The notes beneath the pieces are model-generated. The model was not told the origin of the DNA and did not search any database. It saw only the letters and a list, made by a program, of their open reading frames with translations. 64,000 nucleotides of DNA from Ohtaekwangia kribbensis (lineage in GTDB: Bacteria > Bacteroidota > Bacteroidia > Cytophagales > Cyclobacteriaceae): the NCBI RefSeq assembly GCF_042676245.1, contig NZ_JBHTKA010000001.1, forward strand, positions 1,798,001 to 1,862,000, written 5' to 3'. Made by a program: the position numbers and the translations under genes. Below are positions 8,846 through 16,636 of this stretch, piece by piece. Within the stretch, counting starts at the first letter, position 1; every line of letters starts with the position of its first letter.

Positions 8846-8982
8846 GAATTGAAAGATTAGAAAATTGCAACATTGAAAAAATTAGAAGATTGAAAGATTA
8901 CGGATACTTAATAATTTTTCAATCTTCTTAATCTTATAATCTTCCAATCTCAAAATCTTCTTAATCTTATAATTTTTCAATC
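8846..8982. repeat. AT-rich GAAGATTGAAA / TTCAATCTTC dyad tract
   Basis: The whole space between argS and the convergent DUF1624 gene consists of variants of one word: gaaagattag, aaaattgc, gaaaaaattag, aagattg, aaagattac, then their complements ttttcaatcttc, ttaatcttat, aatcttccaatc and so on. The left half is largely the reverse complement of the right half, so the transcript could form a long imperfect hairpin between the convergent genes. A second copy of the family is at 51408-51490, again after a plus-strand gene and before a convergent minus-strand gene. Confidence 0.6.
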
Positions 8983-8985
8983 GCT

Positions 8986-10194
8986 CTACACGTAGCTGAG
9001 CCAGGTATAGCTGTGCGTGCTCTTGTAGCGGTTGTACCATTTGCAGACAGGGTAAAGCGCCACAACAACACTGATCCAGGCTATATATACTATGCCCAGT
9101 GAATAGCCCCAGCCTGTCGGGATGCCTCCGAAGGCGTTGCCAAAATGAAAATCAACTTCTGATAGCGACTTGTCATTTATGATCATGTAGGAAATCAATG
9201 ATATCGTATGGATCAAATAGAAATGCAGTACATAATAAAACAATGGTACTCTGCCAAAGACCAATGCCGGCTTCAGGAAATTAAGTTCTTTGCCTTCCAT
9301 CCACGACAGGATGATCAACACAGGTCCTAACGTCATCAATGTATATAATAACGAAGGCGGATACTTGGTGCAGTTTATAAAACTAAGAATAGTAAAAACT
9401 ATATTTTTCTGTGTACTCCACAGAGCCGGGTCGCCATATATATTTATAAAACGTAGTACGATGAACAGCAGAACGGCTATTATACCGGCTGTAAGTAATT
9501 GCTTTCTTCTTTGCGTAGCATCATACTCACGGGTATACCATTTGCCTATAGCATAGCCGGCAAGCATAATACCCAGCCATGGAATTAACGGATAAAATGC
9601 CAATACCAGGTGGTTGGCATCAAGTGGTATAGCGCCTGTTTGTCGCAGGATTGCCCATATAGTATAACCGCTATCCGTTGGATCCAGCGGATGTGCATCA
9701 AACGCGTTGTGTCCAAGTATAAAGATCAATCCAAGTATACCAATGACCATTTCCGGCAGAAAGACTAATGCCGACAGCACGATCATTGAAGTACCAATTA
9801 CCCAGATCACCTGCATGATGACAAAGTCATAGTATAGATTGAACAGTATACCGAAACGCACAATCGTAAATTCAAGTATCACAAGCCAGAGCCCGCGCGT
9901 TAGCAGGAACATGGAAAGCTCTTTCTTACTCTTGCGTTGCAGACTGATCCGCGCGGCTGTGCCCGAGAGAAATACAAAAGTTGGTGCACAGAAATGTGTG
10001 ATCCAGCGCGTAAAAAATAATATCGGGTTTGTCTTGGTAAGATCGGTAGGCTGAAACACGTTGGCATCGGCATGAAAAAAATCACGCGTGTGATCGAGCG
10101 CCATGATGATCATTATAATACCTCGCACAAGGTCGATGGAAGATATTCGGGGTTTCTCGACCAAAACTCCGTTTACCGTAGCAGTAGCAGTCAT
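8986..10194 (-). CDS. DUF1624/HGSNAT-like multipass membrane acyltransferase
   Basis: A 402-residue integral membrane protein with about ten hydrophobic helices. The N-terminal signature RISSIDLVRGIIMIIMALDH (residues ~16-35) is diagnostic of the DUF1624/heparan-alpha-glucosaminide N-acetyltransferase catalytic family, with the conserved DH histidine near 35. Human HGSNAT transfers acetyl groups from cytosolic acetyl-CoA across the membrane to glucosamine; the bacterial substrate is unknown. It is convergent with argS and shows no operon partner. Base usage matches its surroundings. Confidence 0.75.
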   Translation of the reverse strand: MTATATVNGVLVEKPRISSIDLVRGIIMIIMALDHTRDFFHADANVFQPTDLTKTNPILFFTRWITHFCAPTFVFLSGTAARISLQRKSKKELSMFLLTRGLWLVILEFTIVRFGILFNLYYDFVIMQVIWVIGTSMIVLSALVFLPEMVIGILGLIFILGHNAFDAHPLDPTDSGYTIWAILRQTGAIPLDANHLVLAFYPLIPWLGIMLAGYAIGKWYTREYDATQRRKQLLTAGIIAVLLFIVLRFINIYGDPALWSTQKNIVFTILSFINCTKYPPSLLYTLMTLGPVLIILSWMEGKELNFLKPALVFGRVPLFYYVLHFYLIHTISLISYMIINDKSLSEVDFHFGNAFGGIPTGWGYSLGIVYIAWISVVVALYPVCKWYNRYKSTHSYTWLSYV

Positions 10195-10301
10195 AGGGGT
10201 ATGGGTTAGCTATTCTTATACGCACTGCCAAGATACGGGTTCGTATCTGCTACTCTGCTGAACGGAACAAATAAGTTTACAAGCTATAGCATGAAAATAA
10301 A

Positions 10302-10326
10302 AAAGCTACCCGTAACAGGTAGCTTT
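10302..10326 (-). terminator. Intrinsic terminator of the yceI gene
   Basis: aaagctacc (10302-10310) pairs with ggtagcttt (10318-10326); the A-run before it on the plus strand gives the U-tract for the minus-strand transcript ending after 10357. Confidence 0.75.
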
Positions 10327-10356
10327 CGGCTGACAGAATATGAACATGTAACCCCT

Positions 10357-10884
10357 TTACGCCACTTTCGCCAGCTCAACGTTCATCTGGAGCTTAACAT
10401 CCTCTCCTACTACCATACCACCTGCTTCTGTTAAAGCATTCCATGTCAGACCAAAATCCTTACGATTAACTTTACCATTCAGTTCGAAACCTGCCTTTGT
10501 ATTTCCCCAAGGATCTTTCACTACACCACCAAAGTCTACATCCAGTGAAACTGTTTTCTTAACACCACGGATCGTCAGATCACCATTCAGTTTATAATCA
10601 CCACCATTCTTTACCAGTTTACCGGCAAAAGATATAGTAGGGTGTTGTGATGCCGAGAAGAAATCATCGCTCTTCAGGTGACCATCGCGATCTGCCTGAT
10701 TTGTATCAATGCTATCAACATCAATATTAAGTGTAACAGCTGCGTTGTTGAAGTCTTCGCTTTCGCTGGACACTTCACCCGAGAATTTTTTAAATGATCC
10801 GGTTACGGTTGAAATCACCAGGTGTTTCACCTTGAATTGTACTTCGCTATGCGTTGTATCAATAGCCCATTTTGTTGTTGCCAT
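10357..10884 (-). CDS. YceI-family lipocalin-like protein, cytoplasmic form
   Basis: From the ATG at 10884 it encodes 175 residues beginning MATTKWAIDTTHSEVQFKVK, the usual YceI start (WxxDxxHSxxxFxVKH). The family is a beta-barrel that binds isoprenoid-like or other amphiphilic molecules. Motifs seen are SDDFFSASQHPTISF, a GDLTIRGVKK strand and a DFGLTWN C-terminal region. Most YceI proteins are periplasmic; this one has no signal peptide, since the upstream ATG at 10938 adds no hydrophobic stretch and lies across the promoter. It is preceded by tandem Crp-like sites and a Crp/Fnr gene. Confidence 0.85.
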   Translation of the reverse strand: MATTKWAIDTTHSEVQFKVKHLVISTVTGSFKKFSGEVSSESEDFNNAAVTLNIDVDSIDTNQADRDGHLKSDDFFSASQHPTISFAGKLVKNGGDYKLNGDLTIRGVKKTVSLDVDFGGVVKDPWGNTKAGFELNGKVNRKDFGLTWNALTEAGGMVVGEDVKLQMNVELAKVA

Positions 10885-10920
10885 GTTATTTTCGGTTTGT
10901 ATTATTTGTAATTGATGATA

Positions 10921-11001
10921 CAAATCTACAGCACGCACCGGTCTGCACGGGTTGAACTAGGTTAAGAAAGAAGGGAAAGTATCTTGAACTAGGTTAAGAA
11001 A
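10921..11001 (-). promoter_or_regulatory. Activator-type promoter of yceI with two tandem Crp/Fnr-like sites
   Basis: The minus strand carries TAGATTTG (10921-10928), a perfect TAnnTTTG -7 element, with no recognisable TTG at -33. Upstream, the 18-mer ttgaactaggttaagaaa occurs twice (10952-10969 and 10984-11001), 32 bp apart. Each copy contains the imperfect dyad TTGAAC-TA-GGTTAA. With the start of transcription near 10917, the proximal dyad centres at about -41.5, the class II position of Crp-type activators, and the distal one lies three helical turns further on. The divergently placed Crp/Fnr gene (11128-11712) is the obvious candidate ligand. Confidence 0.6.
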
Positions 11002-11097
11002 TAGTTGCAGGCTGCCAGCTTCCAGCTGCTAGATGTGTGAAGTGTGGGACTGGGCGTGTTTGGTGACGGGTAAATATATACTTGCCTGAGTTGACAA

Positions 11098-11124
11098 CCA
11101 TTAACAGTTAACGATTAACGAATA
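11098..11124. repeat. GTTAACGATTAACG word tract
   Basis: accattaacagttaacgatt followed by aacgaataa abuts the stop codon of the Crp/Fnr gene. It belongs to the same word family as 292-383, 3829-3981 and 46531-46612. Confidence 0.5.
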
Positions 11125-11127
11125 ATC

Positions 11128-11712
11128 TCACCTGTTCTCCATCAACCTCCTCCGGATCTTGCTGAGGAACTCGGGTGTGATGCCCAGATAGGATGCTATA
11201 TATTTCAACGGTACGTATTGTTCGAGGGATGGATATTTTTCGCGAAAGGATATATAGCGTTCATCGGCTGCGGCTGCGTGGCCTTGTATGATGCGATGCA
11301 GGTGCGTAACGAGTGCGTTCTGGTATAATATGCGGAAGTATCGCTCCATCTGTGGATACTTGTTCAATAATTCTTCCTGACTATTCTTTGGTAATAATAA
11401 GACTTCAGAGTCTGCAAGCGCGCGTGTGCTATAGATGGAGGGAACACCTTTAGTGATGCTGTGTAAATCGCCTGTCCACCAGCCAGCGGTTGCAAATTGA
11501 GCAACGTGATCAAAGGCATCTCTATCGGTAAAGTACGTCATCAGGCAACCTGACTGTACATAAATAAAGTATCGTGTAATCTCACCGCTATGCTCTACAA
11601 ACTCTCCCTGTTTCACGCGCAGTGGTACAAAAACAGATTCAATGTATTTTTCTTCCTCCTCGTTCAGGTTAACCGTTTTCTTGATGTTCGTAATAAAAGA
11701 TGAGGTATTCAT
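11128..11712 (-). CDS. Crp/Fnr-family transcriptional regulator
   Basis: A 194-residue protein with an N-terminal cyclic-nucleotide-binding-like beta barrel (about residues 20-120; FVEHSGEITRYFIYVQSGC) and a C-terminal helix-turn-helix (~160-190; LKYIASYLGITPEFLSKIRR). The recognition region resembles the short HTH of Bacteroidota Crp proteins. There are no Fnr-type cysteine ligands, and the PBC arginine/glutamate signature of cAMP binding is not evident, so the effector is unknown. It probably controls yceI through the paired sites at 10952-11001. Confidence 0.85.
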   Translation of the reverse strand: MNTSSFITNIKKTVNLNEEEEKYIESVFVPLRVKQGEFVEHSGEITRYFIYVQSGCLMTYFTDRDAFDHVAQFATAGWWTGDLHSITKGVPSIYSTRALADSEVLLLPKNSQEELLNKYPQMERYFRILYQNALVTHLHRIIQGHAAAADERYISFREKYPSLEQYVPLKYIASYLGITPEFLSKIRRRLMENR

Positions 11713-11865
11713 ACTCCGTAAAAATACACCGATAACCGTAAATCGCGATTAAAATACAAAACATTCAATCGTTTTGTCCGTGTAAGGAAGTAAGCTTTTT
11801 GAAAGCGTAAAAATTTTCGTCACCGTGTATTTTTCGTTCTAATTTCAAGAAGGTCCCTGAGGAGC

Positions 11866-14121
11866 ATGAGAATTCTAAGAGTCGGGCAAGTTCTGCCATC
11901 TTTCACAGCACTTTTAATCTTTGTTTTATCCGTCGGTTTGCTGCACACGCAGGCACAACAACCGAAAACTGATAGTTTAAAAGCAATCCTGCTACATGCT
12001 CCTGCCGATACTACGCGTGTTAATTTACTGATCGACCTCGCGCGTGAGTTATACCGTGCCGGTTCGTTTCAACCTTCTTTACAAAAAGCCAAAGAAGCAA
12101 GACTGCTGGCCGAGCAACTTGATTTTACAAAAGGGGTGGGTAGTGCATGGCTCGTGTCGGGGTATGCCTATATACGCAAGAGTGAATACGATAGTGCGCT
12201 ATTGGAATTTAGTCACGCGAAACAAATTTTTGAAACAATCGGGTACACCGTTGGTCTTGCACGCACGCATAACTTTATCGGCCAGGCATACGAGTTGCAA
12301 TCTGATTACGATGAAGCGCTTCGAAATTATACTATATCGGTCGATCTTTTCAAAACTACTTCTGAGCAGGAAGGACTAGCATCCGTACTCAACAGCATGG
12401 GTATAAATTACTACTATCGCGGCAGTTACGAAATTGCACTGGACTATTATTTCCAATCGCTCAAGATCAGCGAAGCCATTCACAGCGACCGGCTTATTGG
12501 CTCTACGCTTAACAACATTGGCGTAGTATACCAGCAACTCGAACAACCGAACGAAGCCTTGCATTATTACAAGCGCTACCTCGAGCACATGCAACGCTCC
12601 AAAAACAAAGCCACCATTGCATTTGCCAACACCAATGTAGGCGGTATACTTACTGTATTAAAGCGCTATACCGAAGCCCAGGAGTATCTCGATAAAGCAT
12701 TACTGGTTCAGCAAGAAATTAACGAACGCAGAGGTCTCGTATTTACACTTTGCTTTCTGGGAGATATATACCGTGCCCAGAACAAAACTGCGCAAGCAGA
12801 GAAGAACTATATGCGTGCACTTCAGATCGCCAATGAAATTCAGGACCAGGAGCTCACCATAAATCCTACCAGTGGACTGAGTCAGCTATATATAGCGCAG
12901 CATCGTTTTAACGAAGCTGAAAGTTACCTGGCTCAATGGAAGGATGTTACCGACAAGCTCGGAACAAAAGGCTGGCTCGAAAAAAATTACCTGGTTCGTT
13001 CAAGACTGGACTCTGCACGCGGTAACTATAAAGATGCGTATGTATCGTATAAGCGCTATGCGTTTTTAAAAGACAGTTTATTCGATCAACGCAAAAGTCA
13101 GCAGGTAGCGGTTGTTCGTGGACTCTACGAGGCCGAGAAAAAAGACAAAGAGATACAGCGCCTGAACGATGCTAAAAAACTGGATGAACTTCGACATACC
13201 AACGACAGAAAATTACTCATCACCGCTATAGGTATATTTATGCTGGTAGTAAGCGGCATGCTCTACTGGCTGCGACATAAAACAAAAACCAGTACGCTGC
13301 TCATGCTTCAGAAGGAAGAGATCTCCAAGGCCAACGAAGAGATGCAGGCGTTACTGGAAAAGATTGAACAACAAAACCAGATACTCGCTGCTAAAAATGA
13401 AAGTCTCGAAGATCTGCATCTTGAAAAAGATGGTATGATCGGGGTAGTGGCACACGACCTGCGCAGTCCGTTAAGCAAAGTGGTTGGACTTGCCAGCGTT
13501 ATCGAACTTACCGGTCCGTTGAACGATGAGCAGAAAGATTTACTCGGCCGCATGCGTGGCGTATGCGATGATGGCAACGCGTTGATACGCGATTTGATGG
13601 AGATCAACAAAATTGAAGATCCGAACCAGGAAGTACGCGTAGAAGAAATTGATGTGCGTAATTTTATTGAAGAGGCTATCAGCAACTATAGCGTTCCGTT
13701 AAAACAGAAACAGCTTACGTTGAAATGCAACTATGAGATTGAACCGGAGGCATATCTTACCATGGACCCGGTTTGCCTTGTGCGTATACTCGACAACCTC
13801 TTAACGAATTCCATCAAGTTCTCTCCCATCGGCAAGAGTATATTTATAACCGTAACATCTGATACCAAAAATTTTACAATCGCCATACAGGATCAGGGTC
13901 CAGGCTTTCATCCGAATGATCTTCCGCATCTGTTCAAAAAATTCAAAAAGCTTTCCGCACGCCCTACTGCGGGTGAAGGCTCTACCGGCTTAGGACTGTC
14001 CATTGTAAAGGCACTGGTAACAAAATCGCGAGGCGAAATTTCAGTAGAGAGTGAATGGGGAAAAGGCGCTACCTTTACACTTCGGTTTCCCATTGTAGCT
14101 ACCAATACAGTGGATGCTTAA
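11866..14121 (+). CDS. TPR-containing membrane sensor histidine kinase
   Basis: A 751-residue protein. An N-terminal signal/anchor (LLIFVLSVGLLHTQAQ) is followed by a periplasmic region of about seven tetratricopeptide repeats (~60-400), a transmembrane helix (LLITAIGIFMLVVSGMLYWL, ~450-470), a coiled coil, then HisKA with the phospho-acceptor H530 in AHDLRSPLSK, and HATPase_c with ILDNLLTNSIKFSP, DQGPGF and GLGLSIVKALV boxes. This TPR-kinase architecture is common in Bacteroidota. No response regulator is adjacent, so its partner is encoded elsewhere. The extracellular TPRs probably sense through protein interaction (inference). Confidence 0.9.
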   Translation: MRILRVGQVLPSFTALLIFVLSVGLLHTQAQQPKTDSLKAILLHAPADTTRVNLLIDLARELYRAGSFQPSLQKAKEARLLAEQLDFTKGVGSAWLVSGYAYIRKSEYDSALLEFSHAKQIFETIGYTVGLARTHNFIGQAYELQSDYDEALRNYTISVDLFKTTSEQEGLASVLNSMGINYYYRGSYEIALDYYFQSLKISEAIHSDRLIGSTLNNIGVVYQQLEQPNEALHYYKRYLEHMQRSKNKATIAFANTNVGGILTVLKRYTEAQEYLDKALLVQQEINERRGLVFTLCFLGDIYRAQNKTAQAEKNYMRALQIANEIQDQELTINPTSGLSQLYIAQHRFNEAESYLAQWKDVTDKLGTKGWLEKNYLVRSRLDSARGNYKDAYVSYKRYAFLKDSLFDQRKSQQVAVVRGLYEAEKKDKEIQRLNDAKKLDELRHTNDRKLLITAIGIFMLVVSGMLYWLRHKTKTSTLLMLQKEEISKANEEMQALLEKIEQQNQILAAKNESLEDLHLEKDGMIGVVAHDLRSPLSKVVGLASVIELTGPLNDEQKDLLGRMRGVCDDGNALIRDLMEINKIEDPNQEVRVEEIDVRNFIEEAISNYSVPLKQKQLTLKCNYEIEPEAYLTMDPVCLVRILDNLLTNSIKFSPIGKSIFITVTSDTKNFTIAIQDQGPGFHPNDLPHLFKKFKKLSARPTAGEGSTGLGLSIVKALVTKSRGEISVESEWGKGATFTLRFPIVATNTVDA

Positions 14122-14129
14122 TTTTGTAC

Positions 14130-14612
14130 ATGGATTTACAGCGTTTCAGAAATAGTGCGCAGCAGCGAAGCAGTGAGAACAAAAAGTTTTTGCAGGGTAT
14201 AAAGAAAAAAGATCCGCGCAAAGTGGACGATGTATTTCATACCACCCACGAAGAAGTTTTTGAAGAGATTGATTGCCTTACCTGCGCCAATTGCTGCAAG
14301 ACCACGAGTCCTATTTTTTACCAGACCGATATTGAGCGTGTAGCAAAGTCGTTGCGCATGAAGCCGGGAGACTTTGTTGAGAAATATCTGCGCATTGACG
14401 AAGACAAGGATTACGTGTTGAAATCATCGCCCTGTCCTTTTCTGGATGCCGACAATTACTGCCTGGTATATGAAGACCGCCCGAAGGCTTGTCGTGAATA
14501 TCCGCATACGGATCGCAAAAAGATGGTGCAGATCATGGAGCTCACCTTCAAGAATACATTGGTTTGTCCGGCTGTTTTGGAAATAGTTGAACGCCTGAAG
14601 AAAATTTTCTAA
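14130..14612 (+). CDS. YkgJ-type cysteine-cluster protein
   Basis: A 160-residue protein with the CxxCxxCC pattern CLTCANCCK (~49-57), then a second set in SPCPFLDADNYCLVYEDRP and the downstream CREYP, and a late VCPAV cysteine. This is the YkgJ/UPF0153 Zn- or FeS-binding family of unknown function. The ATG at 14130 lies 8 bases after the kinase stop, so it is probably co-transcribed with the kinase; an in-frame upstream ATG at 14055 would overlap the kinase gene by 67 bases and is less likely. Confidence 0.85.
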   Translation: MDLQRFRNSAQQRSSENKKFLQGIKKKDPRKVDDVFHTTHEEVFEEIDCLTCANCCKTTSPIFYQTDIERVAKSLRMKPGDFVEKYLRIDEDKDYVLKSSPCPFLDADNYCLVYEDRPKACREYPHTDRKKMVQIMELTFKNTLVCPAVLEIVERLKKIF

Positions 14613-14677
14613 GAGTATATTTCGTTTTAGCATCTGACGTCTTTTAGATACTTTCGGTGCGCAAAACAAACAACATC

Positions 14678-16063
14678 ATGAAGAGGATTTTCTTTTTACT
14701 GCTTAGCCTCGCAGTAGTTTCGGTTTCGTATGGCCAGCTTAGGCTCCCCAGTTTATTTGACGACCACATGGTATTGCAGCAGCAATCACCTACGCCTATA
14801 TGGGGATGGGCTCATCCCTCGCAAGAGATCACTATTAAAGTTAGCTGGGATACAACCACCATTCGTACCAAAGCTGATAACACCACTTACTGGAGCACAA
14901 CGTTATATACTCCGCCTGCCGGTGGTCCCTATACCATAACGATCAGTAACGCGTGGGGAGAAAAGCGGATTATACAGGATGTGATGATTGGTGAGGTATG
15001 GCTTTGCTCCGGACAATCGAATATGGAGTGGGGTATGGAAACATCGGGCGATGGTAAACAAGTTCTGCCACAGGTGAACGATCCGAACATACGCCTCTTT
15101 CAAATCCATAAATCAGCCGCGTCTTTTCCCCAAGTGCATGGCGAAGGACAATGGAAAGTATGCAACGCAGAAACTGCACGTTACTTCAGCGCGGTTGCCT
15201 ATTTCTTTGGCAAGAAACTGAACCAGGACCTGAATGTACCGATCGGTTTGATCAACGCCAGCTGGGGCGGCACACCGGCTGAGACATGGGTACCCGAAGG
15301 CCGTATACTCGCCGACCCAGCGTTAAAAGCTTCTGCAGCCAAACAGATTGACGATCGTCCATGGTGCCCGTCCAATCCCGGAGTAGTATATAATTCCATG
15401 ATTCACCCCATCATTCCGTTTCGTATAGCCGGTGCGTTATGGTATCAGGGTGAAAGCAACACGTCAGCCCCGGAGACCTATAAACACCTGATGGAAACAT
15501 TGGTGGGTGAATGGCGTAGAGTTTTCCTGAATGAGTTCCCATTTTACTATGTGCAGATTGCTCCTTATACCGAATATGGTGGCGATAGCGGTGTGCTGAT
15601 TCGCGAACAGCAGGTTGAGATGTTGCAGATACCGAAGTCGGGTATGGTGGTAATTTCCGACCTGGTGGACAACGTAAAAGATATACACCCGCAGTATAAA
15701 AAACCTGTAGGCGAACGCCTGGCTAACGTAGCGCTGGCAGATACCTATGGCAAGAAAGGTATAGCATACCAAAGTCCTATATACAAATCGCACAAAGTTG
15801 AAAAAGGGAAGATTCGCATTACGTTCGATCACGCAACGGGCGGGTTGATGGCCAAAGGCAAAGAACTTACCGAGTTCCAGATTGCCGGAGCTGACCGGAA
15901 ATTCTATCCTGCCAAAGCAACGATAGAAGGCAGTACCGTAGTTGTATCGGCAAAAGAAGTTAAGGTTCCTGTAGCGGTTCGCTTTGGGTGGAGCAATGCG
16001 TCTATGCCTAATTTGTTCAGCAAAGAAGGACTTCCTGTGCCAAGCTTCCGCACCGATAAATAA
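14678..16063 (+). CDS. Secreted sialate O-acetylesterase-like SGNH hydrolase
   Basis: 461 residues with a signal peptide (MKRIFFLLLSLAVVSVSYGQ). The SASA-family nucleophile block is VWLCSGQSNMEW (~110), the oxyanion/glycine block is GGTPAETW (~205) and the third block is ALWYQGESN (~255); the catalytic His-containing segment is later in the chain (VDNVKDIHPQYK). An N-terminal beta-sandwich (LPSLFDDHMVLQQ) and the length match Bacteroidota SASA enzymes, which de-acetylate sialic acids or plant and host glycans. The start at ATG 14678 is chosen over an upstream GTG at 14657 because it begins the signal peptide. No glycan-utilisation locus is adjacent. Confidence 0.88.
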   Translation: MKRIFFLLLSLAVVSVSYGQLRLPSLFDDHMVLQQQSPTPIWGWAHPSQEITIKVSWDTTTIRTKADNTTYWSTTLYTPPAGGPYTITISNAWGEKRIIQDVMIGEVWLCSGQSNMEWGMETSGDGKQVLPQVNDPNIRLFQIHKSAASFPQVHGEGQWKVCNAETARYFSAVAYFFGKKLNQDLNVPIGLINASWGGTPAETWVPEGRILADPALKASAAKQIDDRPWCPSNPGVVYNSMIHPIIPFRIAGALWYQGESNTSAPETYKHLMETLVGEWRRVFLNEFPFYYVQIAPYTEYGGDSGVLIREQQVEMLQIPKSGMVVISDLVDNVKDIHPQYKKPVGERLANVALADTYGKKGIAYQSPIYKSHKVEKGKIRITFDHATGGLMAKGKELTEFQIAGADRKFYPAKATIEGSTVVVSAKEVKVPVAVRFGWSNASMPNLFSKEGLPVPSFRTDK

Positions 16064-16067
16064 TAAC

Positions 16068-16113
16068 TATACTATATACCGGAAGAAATTTGCTTTCGGT
16101 ATATATACTATAC
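16068..16113 (+). terminator. AT-rich hairpin after the esterase gene
   Basis: An imperfect stem of about 17 bp is formed by actatataccggaag (16072-16086) and cttcggtatatatact-type sequence at 16093-16113, with two mismatches. It is probably the first of two terminators between convergent genes. Confidence 0.4.
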
Positions 16114-16126
16114 TTTCTCCAAAAAA

Positions 16127-16160
16127 AATGCCAGTGCGACATGACATCTCACTGGCATTT
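16127..16160. terminator. Bidirectional terminator between esterase and thioredoxin genes
   Basis: aaatgccagtg (16127 onward) pairs with cactggcattt (16150-16160). The A-run to the left gives U residues to the minus-strand trxA transcript, so it serves mainly trxA. Confidence 0.7.
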
Positions 16161-16182
16161 GTATATATAGTACTGTATATAA

Positions 16183-16506
16183 TTAAGCTACCTGAGCAGC
16201 AAGTTTCTGCGCCAATACAGATTTAGGTACAGCACCAACTTGTTTGTCAACGATCTGTCCTCCTTTAAATACCAGCAGTGTAGGGATGCTGCGAACACCG
16301 AAACGTGCCGTAACATTGGGATTTTCGTCAACATTCAGCTTGCCGATAACAGCTTTGCCGTCATAATCGCCAGCGAGTTCTTCCACAACCGGACCGATCA
16401 TTTTACAAGGGCCACACCACTCTGCCCAGAAATCTACCAGGACAGGCTTATCGGAGTTGATGATCGAATCGAAATTAGCATCTGTGAGTTCAATTGCTTT
16501 TCCCAT
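16183..16506 (-). CDS. trxA: Thioredoxin
   Basis: A 107-residue cytoplasmic thioredoxin with the active site WCGPCK (Cys31, Cys34) and the cis-proline in VRSIPTLLVF. It has no signal peptide. It is a general dithiol reductant fed by thioredoxin reductase. It stands as a single gene between the esterase and dnaE, ended by the 16127-16160 hairpin. Confidence 0.95.
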   Translation of the reverse strand: MGKAIELTDANFDSIINSDKPVLVDFWAEWCGPCKMIGPVVEELAGDYDGKAVIGKLNVDENPNVTARFGVRSIPTLLVFKGGQIVDKQVGAVPKSVLAQKLAAQVA

Positions 16507-16636
16507 TTTAGTTTATAAAGTTTAAATTTTTAATTCTTTTATTACCGTGGTTAATAGCCAAACGCAAAGGTAATCTTATTAGTTCAAGGTTCCAGCCTTT
16601 GCGTATACAAGTTCGCAAAGGCGGGTACCGCATACG

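Noticed and set aside
16100..16182. tatatata runs in spacers read as promoters
   Set aside because: TATA words are frequent in this genome also within genes, so they carry little promoter information; only TAnnTTTG with context was accepted.
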